Positions 41,533 through 45,334 of a DNA stretch of 45,334 nucleotides are shown in pieces; position 1 is the stretch's first letter; each line of letters opens with the position of its first letter. A program made the position numbers and the translations under genes. The DNA is from Phycisphaeraceae bacterium (GTDB taxonomy: Bacteria; Planctomycetota; Phycisphaerae; Phycisphaerales; Phycisphaeraceae): assembly GCA_029260655.1 (NCBI GenBank), contig JAJDCU010000077.1:1-45334 (forward strand). Reading direction: 5' to 3'. The notes under the pieces are model-generated. The model was not told where the DNA came from. It made no database searches and worked only from the letters and a program-made list of their open reading frames with translations.

Positions 41533-42561
41533 ATGTCAGACCTGCTTGATCAGAACGAGGTAGACGCCCTGCTCGCGGCCGTCGAGACCGGCGATGTCGA
41601 GGAAGAAACGACGAGCGAGTCGAATCAGATTTTCTTCAGCCGTCATCGTCTGGGCAATGTCGATGATGTGGAGATCCGTGACTACGACTTCAAGCGCCCC
41701 GAGCGCGTCAGCAAGGACCAGATGCGCGCCCTGCAGACCCTCCACGAGGCGTTTGCACGCAGCTACGGCGCCCTGCTGTCCGGATTCCTGCGGACGATCA
41801 TGGAGGTCCGGGTCGCCAACATCGAGCAGATGACATTCAGCGAGTTCACCCACTCGCTGCCCAACCCCACCTGCTTCAACCTCCTGTCATGCGAGCCGCT
41901 GGACGGGAACATGTGTATGGAGATCAGCCCGTTGATCATCTACCCGGTGATCGATCGGCTGCTGGGCGGGTCCAACGCCGACCTGTTCATCCCCCAAAGG
42001 CCGCTGACCGCGATCGAGCTGAGGCTGGTCAGCCAGATCATCGACCGGGCCAAGACCGGGCTCGCCGAGGCCTGGTCCAACATCCTGCCGGTTCATTTCC
42101 AGTTGCAGGAAACCGAGAGCAACCCGGCGCTGGTCCAGATCGTCCCGCCCAACGAGGTCGTCGTGGTCGTCAGCTTCGAGGTGAAGATGAGCGGGCGGGC
42201 CGGGACCATGAGCCTGTGCATCCCCTACAACGTCATCGAGCCGGTCATCGACAAGCTCTCGAACCAGACATGGGCCGCCTACAAGCGCAACACCAGCGAC
42301 GATCAACTCCGCCATCGGCTGGAGGGCCACCTCGAAGCCGCCAAGATCGAGGTTACCACCGTCCTGGCGGACACGAGCATGAAGGTCAGCGACCTGATCA
42401 ACCTCCAGGTCGGCGACGTCATCCTCACCGAGAAGCCCGCCGCCAGCCCGCTTTCACTGAGCATCGAGGGCAAGCGCAAGTACATCGGTCAACTCGGCCA
42501 GTACCGCGGCAACCGCGCGTTCAAGGTCACCCGCACGCTCTCGCCCAAGGACCGGGTCTAA
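41533..42561 (+). CDS. fliM: Flagellar motor switch protein FliM
   Basis: A 342-residue C-ring protein controlling rotation direction. The N-terminal CheY-P binding peptide (LLDQNEVDALLAAV) is present, followed by a linker, the middle CheC-like domain (YDFKRPERVSKDQMRALQTLHEAFARSYGALLS ... MEISPLIIYPVIDRLLGG) and a C-terminal SpoA domain (~260-335: DLINLQVGDVILTEKP...FKVTRTL). It indicates a flagellated cell, but no other flagellar gene is in the window, so fliM is isolated here. AAAGGATACCGCTCCCGC precedes ATG; a TTGGGC/TTATAG pair lies near 41408-41434. Confidence 0.93.
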   Translation: MSDLLDQNEVDALLAAVETGDVEEETTSESNQIFFSRHRLGNVDDVEIRDYDFKRPERVSKDQMRALQTLHEAFARSYGALLSGFLRTIMEVRVANIEQMTFSEFTHSLPNPTCFNLLSCEPLDGNMCMEISPLIIYPVIDRLLGGSNADLFIPQRPLTAIELRLVSQIIDRAKTGLAEAWSNILPVHFQLQETESNPALVQIVPPNEVVVVVSFEVKMSGRAGTMSLCIPYNVIEPVIDKLSNQTWAAYKRNTSDDQLRHRLEGHLEAAKIEVTTVLADTSMKVSDLINLQVGDVILTEKPAASPLSLSIEGKRKYIGQLGQYRGNRAFKVTRTLSPKDRV

Positions 42562-42583
42562 CCGTCGGCGGGCGTCGGACACT

Positions 42584-43378
42584 TCAAAGGCTGAAACTTC
42601 GACGGGCCTGCTCAATAAACTTACGCAGCGGCGCGTGCGTCAGCAGCAGCATCGGGTTCATCGTCTTGGTGCCCAGTGCGAAGTGGTCTGCGCCGGCATT
42701 TGCGTAATCGTCGATGTCGCTTAGCTCGTAGATGCCCCCACCGCCGACGATCGTCAGTTTCGCGCCGTTCGGACCGCTTCGCAGATCACGGATGCAATCA
42801 AGCGCCACCGGCTTCAGCGGTCGGCCGCTCATACCCCCTTCCGGGACCGGCAGGGTGTTGCAGCAATGAAACGCGCAGATACCCGCCGCCAACGCCTGCT
42901 CGGCCATCTGCTGATAGTTCACCGGCGGCAGCTTTACGACGACAGGGATGCCCGTCTCGACCGCGCGGGCGAACAATTCCGGGGGCCAGTCGATCTCGCC
43001 GACGTTCGGGCAGCTCATGTTAAGCTCGACCGCCATCGGCCTGATCTCAGCGATCTTCTCAAGCAATGCGAACCATTGCCCCGCATCAAATCCGTGGATG
43101 CTGACGATCTTGTCGCTGACATCGCAGCGCCCCCGCGTCACCCGGTCGGTCAGCCAGTCGATCCCGGGGTTGCGCAGGCCGATCTGGTTGACCCAGGCTT
43201 GCTGCTTCCTTCGGTAGCGGACGGTCTTTAGGATGCGCCACACCCGGCCGGGCCGGCGGTGCAGCGTGAACGTCCCCAGCGTGGGGGTCGCGCCCTTTGG
43301 CTGGATGTAATTGCCGAACGGCGCGGAGATGACCAGGGGCTTGAGGCCGGGGACAGGGTGTGAGTAATCGTCTGCCAA
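42584..43378 (-). CDS. Dihydroorotate-dehydrogenase-like flavoprotein
   Basis: A 264-residue FMN-binding TIM-barrel protein of the DHOD family. Recognisable: VNQIGLRNPGIDWL (class 1 N-IGL-NPG), ELNMSCPNVG (class 1B-like catalytic Cys), VVVKLPPV, TIVGGGGI phosphate loop. It is about 45 residues shorter than typical DHODs and has a divergent first 50 residues (APFGNYIQPKGATPTLGTFTLHRRPGRVWR), so it may act on another dihydropyrimidine or be a specialised branch. TTG start at 43378 with GGAG five bases upstream; no in-frame ATG is near. It converges with fliM. Confidence 0.72.
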   Translation of the reverse strand: MADDYSHPVPGLKPLVISAPFGNYIQPKGATPTLGTFTLHRRPGRVWRILKTVRYRRKQQAWVNQIGLRNPGIDWLTDRVTRGRCDVSDKIVSIHGFDAGQWFALLEKIAEIRPMAVELNMSCPNVGEIDWPPELFARAVETGIPVVVKLPPVNYQQMAEQALAAGICAFHCCNTLPVPEGGMSGRPLKPVALDCIRDLRSGPNGAKLTIVGGGGIYELSDIDDYANAGADHFALGTKTMNPMLLLTHAPLRKFIEQARRSFSL

Positions 43379-43445
43379 TGGGACTCCGGGGGGCTCCTGG
43401 GTTTGGCGCCTCGAAATAAAGCTGGCTACCGCCTGCGGACGGGAG

Positions 43446-43451
43446 TATAAC
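43446..43451 (+). promoter_or_regulatory. -10-like TATAAC before comF
   Basis: TATAAC ends ten bases before ATG 43462, implying a very short or absent leader. The -35 is weak (TGGCTA at 43423-43428, 17 bases upstream). Confidence 0.35.
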
Positions 43452-43461
43452 CGCAGCCGTC

Positions 43462-44193
43462 ATGCCGACCGCACGATTGCCCCAACTCCGCCGCCCCATC
43501 GCCTGGCTGGGACAGGTCCTGGACGAGTTGATGCCCCCCGGTTTGGTGCCCGACGGCGCTGCGGATTGGCGCCCCGATAGGGAGGACGCTTACTGCCCGC
43601 GCTGCGGCGCCTCGGCCGGGGAAGGAAGCGTCACGCCGCGCGGCTGTGCGTTTTGTGTGGATAGGCCGTTACCCTGGCAGCGCCTGACCCGGCTGAGTTA
43701 CTACGGCGAGCCGGTCGACGAATGGATACGCGAACTCAAGTTCCGCCGGCGGTGGCGCTGGGCCGGATGGCTGGGCAATCAACTGGCTCAGGTGATCGGT
43801 GAGCCCAACGACCCCAAGCACTTGGTCGTCTGCCCGGTCCCGATGCACCGGCTTCGGCGCTGGCGCCGCGGCTACAACCAGGCCGACCTGATCGCCCGCG
43901 CCGTGGCCGACGCCCGCGGTTGGTCGATAGCACCGATCCTAAAACGCACCCGCCACACACCGCCGCAGACAGCGATCGCCCCCTCACGCCGGCACGACAA
44001 CGTCCGCCACTCATTCGACACCGAACCGGTCGATCTGACGGGATACGACGTGATCCTGATCGACGATGTCAAGACCACCGGCGCCACCCTGAGCACCTGC
44101 ACACGCCTGCTCAAGCAGGCCGGCGCCCAAAGCGTTCACGCCGCTGTTCTCACCGTCGCCGACCCCAAGGGGCAGGGGTTCACCGCGATCTGA
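43462..44193 (+). CDS. comF: ComF-family phosphoribosyltransferase-like protein
   Basis: A 243-residue ComF protein. An N-terminal zinc site (YCPRCGA ... GCAFC) is followed by SYYGEPVDEWIRELKFRRRW, VCPVPMHRLRRWRRGYNQADLIA and a PRTase core with the PRPP-binding loop DVILIDDVKTTGATL. ComF is needed for DNA uptake in transformable bacteria, but homologues occur widely, including in non-competent species. Normal length. No other com genes in the window. Confidence 0.9.
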   Translation: MPTARLPQLRRPIAWLGQVLDELMPPGLVPDGAADWRPDREDAYCPRCGASAGEGSVTPRGCAFCVDRPLPWQRLTRLSYYGEPVDEWIRELKFRRRWRWAGWLGNQLAQVIGEPNDPKHLVVCPVPMHRLRRWRRGYNQADLIARAVADARGWSIAPILKRTRHTPPQTAIAPSRRHDNVRHSFDTEPVDLTGYDVILIDDVKTTGATLSTCTRLLKQAGAQSVHAAVLTVADPKGQGFTAI

Positions 44194-44232
44194 TGAAGCT
44201 TATATTTCACTTCCAAGACGCACCCCCAAATG

Positions 44233-44250
44233 GGTGTCCGACACCGTGTC
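44233..44250. repeat. REP-like palindrome GGTGTC-C-GACACC plus GTGTC
   Basis: GGTGTC (44233-44238), one base, GACACC (44240-44245), then a further GTGTC (44246-44250). GTGTC/GACAC palindromes of this kind are common as dispersed REP elements. The rest of 44194-44336 has no recognisable gene. Confidence 0.4.
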
Positions 44251-44336
44251 TTTCCCTCGCGGAATCCGCCTTCCGAAAGCCTGACCAGCAATTCCTGGGA
44301 GCTGCAATAGCATCTTGATGATCTGCGGGACCAGGC

Positions 44337-44365
44337 TTGGCATACATTGCACTTCAATGTATCAT
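44337..44365 (+). promoter_or_regulatory. Promoter with PadR-type operator nested in the spacer
   Basis: -35 TTGGCA (44337-44342), exactly 17 bases, -10 TATCAT (44360-44365). A perfect inverted repeat ATACATTG-CACTT-CAATGTAT (44342-44362) fills the spacer and overlaps both hexamers by one to three bases. The form fits PadR-family operators, so PadR dimers would block RNA polymerase. The start codon at 44372 is six bases after the -10, so the transcript is probably leaderless. Confidence 0.75.
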
Positions 44366-44371
44366 ACCTCT

Positions 44372-44710
44372 ATGGCTACCAAGGATCTCGTCGCCGCGTC
44401 CAGCCGGCCCATCGTTCTGAGCATCCTCGCCCAAGGCGAGAGCTACGGCTACGCCCTCATCCAGGAGGTCCGGGCACGCAGCGGCGGCGAGTTGGAATGG
44501 ACCGATGGCATGCTCTATCCCGTGCTACACCGGCTCAAACGCGAGAGGCTGATCAAGTCCCGCTGGGGAAAAAGCGACACCGGCCGCAAACGCAAGTACT
44601 ACCGCCTCAGCCGCGAAGGAGGCAAGGCGCTCGAAGCTGAACGCGCTCAATGGATCAACGTACACAACACGCTCGCAGAACTTTGGGGATACAAACCATG
44701 TCCAACCTAA
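44372..44710 (+). CDS. PadR-family transcriptional regulator
   Basis: A 112-residue winged-helix repressor of the short PadR-s2 type: LVAASSRPIVLSILAQGESYGYALIQEV (helices 1-3), WTDGMLYPVLHRLKRERLIKSRW (recognition helix and wing) and RKYYRLSREGGKALEAE, then a C-terminal helix. Start 44372 (MATKDLVAASS) matches family N-termini; the upstream in-frame ATG at 44315 would read through the promoter. It is probably autoregulated through the operator in its own promoter. The last codons overlap the following gene by 13 bases, a layout typical of PadR with a cognate membrane protein. Confidence 0.92.
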   Translation: MATKDLVAASSRPIVLSILAQGESYGYALIQEVRARSGGELEWTDGMLYPVLHRLKRERLIKSRWGKSDTGRKRKYYRLSREGGKALEAERAQWINVHNTLAELWGYKPCPT

Positions 44711-45192
44711 ACCAACACATCCGGCAGTGGCGAAAAAACTTAAGTGAGGGTGGTCTAGATCGGGCTGAAATCAACGAATTAGAGGCCCACCTGCGCGATC
44801 GAATGGATGAGTTCCGTGCTGACGCCGTTTCCGAAGCTTTCGCCCGCGTCGTGGCTGAACTCGGTGAGCCTGCGCAGCTTGCGGACGAGTTCGCCAAGCG
44901 CGATCGGTTCGGTATTCGGTCGTCAGTACGACGATGCGGTCGGTGGAAGCTCTACGCGCTATGGACGCTGATGGCTCTGGCCGTTTATCGCATGGCTTTT
45001 TTCATCCCGATGCCGGGCATCGATCAGGCGCGTCTTGCCGAATGGGTCGAAGGTGGCCGCCCACTAACCACCATTGATTTGTATCTCAGAACCGGTATGC
45101 CAAGCCAATATCTTGGCTTGGTTGTGCTGCTGTTAGCCTATTTGGCAGGGATAGTGTTGATTTACTGGAGAAAAGGAAAGATAAGGGGATAA
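44698..45192 (+). CDS. Small membrane protein: HAAS-like N-terminus fused to a SecY TM1-like segment
   Basis: A 164-residue protein overlapping the padR gene. Residues ~1-70 (IRQWRKNLSEGGLDRAEINELEAHLRDRMDEF ... VVAELGEPAQLADEFAK) have the helical pattern of HAAS/DUF1700-type or 'permease prefix' domains that usually accompany PadR regulators. Residues ~84-118 (WKLYALWTLMALAVYRMAFF and the following FIPMPGIDQARLAEWV) closely resemble the first transmembrane helix and plug-proximal loop of SecY, where YR.G..IP.PGID is characteristic. A second hydrophobic helix follows (YLGLVVLLLAYLAGIVLIYW). The rest of SecY is absent. Role unknown. An insertion-sequence end follows within bases of the stop. 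Confidence 0.72.
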   Translation: MSNLNQHIRQWRKNLSEGGLDRAEINELEAHLRDRMDEFRADAVSEAFARVVAELGEPAQLADEFAKRDRFGIRSSVRRCGRWKLYALWTLMALAVYRMAFFIPMPGIDQARLAEWVEGGRPLTTIDLYLRTGMPSQYLGLVVLLLAYLAGIVLIYWRKGKIRG

Positions 45193-45194
45193 GC

Positions 45195-45334
45195 CTGCTC
45201 TGTAGAAAACCTCCGCATTGCCGCCTGAGTATCATGACGTTGTGGGTCAGGCAGTGCAGGAGGATATCGCGGTTGCGGGCGTGATGAGAGCGTCCGGTGA
45301 CGGCGTGGCCGAGGTTTCGCTTGATCATGCTGAA
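45195..45334 (-). mobile_element. End of an insertion sequence carrying a DDE transposase C-terminus (partial)
   Basis: On the minus strand, entering from the right edge, the frame reads FSMIKRNLGHAVTGRSHHARNRDILLHCLTHNVMILRR, the C-terminal helix pattern of IS5/IS1182-type DDE transposases (catalytic Glu region upstream is outside the window). The frame then runs out of transposase-like sequence and stays open to 45086, inside the neighbouring gene, so the element lacks its own stop or was truncated. The exact left boundary is uncertain (about 45190-45215). Confidence 0.62.

Overview
The window looks like a high-GC Planctomycetota chromosome, most likely class Phycisphaerae. That is an inference from content: seven PEP-CTERM-tagged secreted proteins, paired 'GDxxxDGFVGIxDLNxVLxNWN' dockerin-like repeats, two pseudopilin-type proteins with an H-X9-DG tail motif, a FliM, an LpxL-like acyltransferase and several lipoproteins. 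No exosortase, rRNA, tRNA or CRISPR array is visible. Genes lie on both strands in short units of one to three.

Layout. 1-2775: the 3' end of a cstA-like gene, a LEA14-like lipoprotein, nadB. 2777-5221 (minus): a compact secreted-protein cluster of two tandem PEP-CTERM paralogues and an overlapping pseudopilin. 5344-8584: small Cys-rich protein, gamma-carbonic anhydrase-like protein, hisA, a small hypothetical, truncated haemoglobin, a 38-residue lipoprotein. 8757-13167: PEP-CTERM protein, purN, gluQ, a DUF192 lipoprotein, a SpoIIE-type phosphatase. 13174-20344: ribE, aspS, asnB, a secreted nuclease/phosphatase-fold enzyme, an MBL hydrolase, rsmG. 20364-25288: ychF, a giant glycine-rich PEP-CTERM protein, a short relic of a second ychF, and another PEP-CTERM gene. 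25582-34578: gyrA, a STAS protein, then a minus-strand run of a coiled-coil lipoprotein, a protein with a CX4CH motif, a single-domain response regulator, an LpxL-like acyltransferase and a membrane-anchored coiled-coil protein. 35059-38735: cytochrome b, two PEP-CTERM genes and a second pseudopilin. 38960-45334: ridA-like, dsbD-like, fliM, a dihydroorotate-dehydrogenase-like protein, comF, a PadR regulator with a small membrane protein, and the end of an insertion sequence.

How genes may work together. NadB, HisA, PurN, RibE, AsnB and the DHOD-like protein are scattered anabolic genes without their pathway partners. AspS and GluQ both serve tRNA-Asp. The SpoIIE phosphatase and the STAS protein could be two parts of a partner-switching pathway, but they are 15 kb apart and no anti-sigma kinase is present. 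The PEP-CTERM and pseudopilin genes suggest an envelope or extracellular-matrix programme.

Most unusual items: a 22-codon ychF relic at 24485-24549 that differs from the intact ychF only by synonymous changes and one deletion; a PadR-controlled small membrane protein in which a HAAS-like head is joined to a SecY TM1-like segment; a promoter with the operator inside its spacer and apparently no leader; C-rich tracts (G-quadruplex-capable on the other strand) abutting several start codons; and the PE_PGRS-like PEP-CTERM protein.
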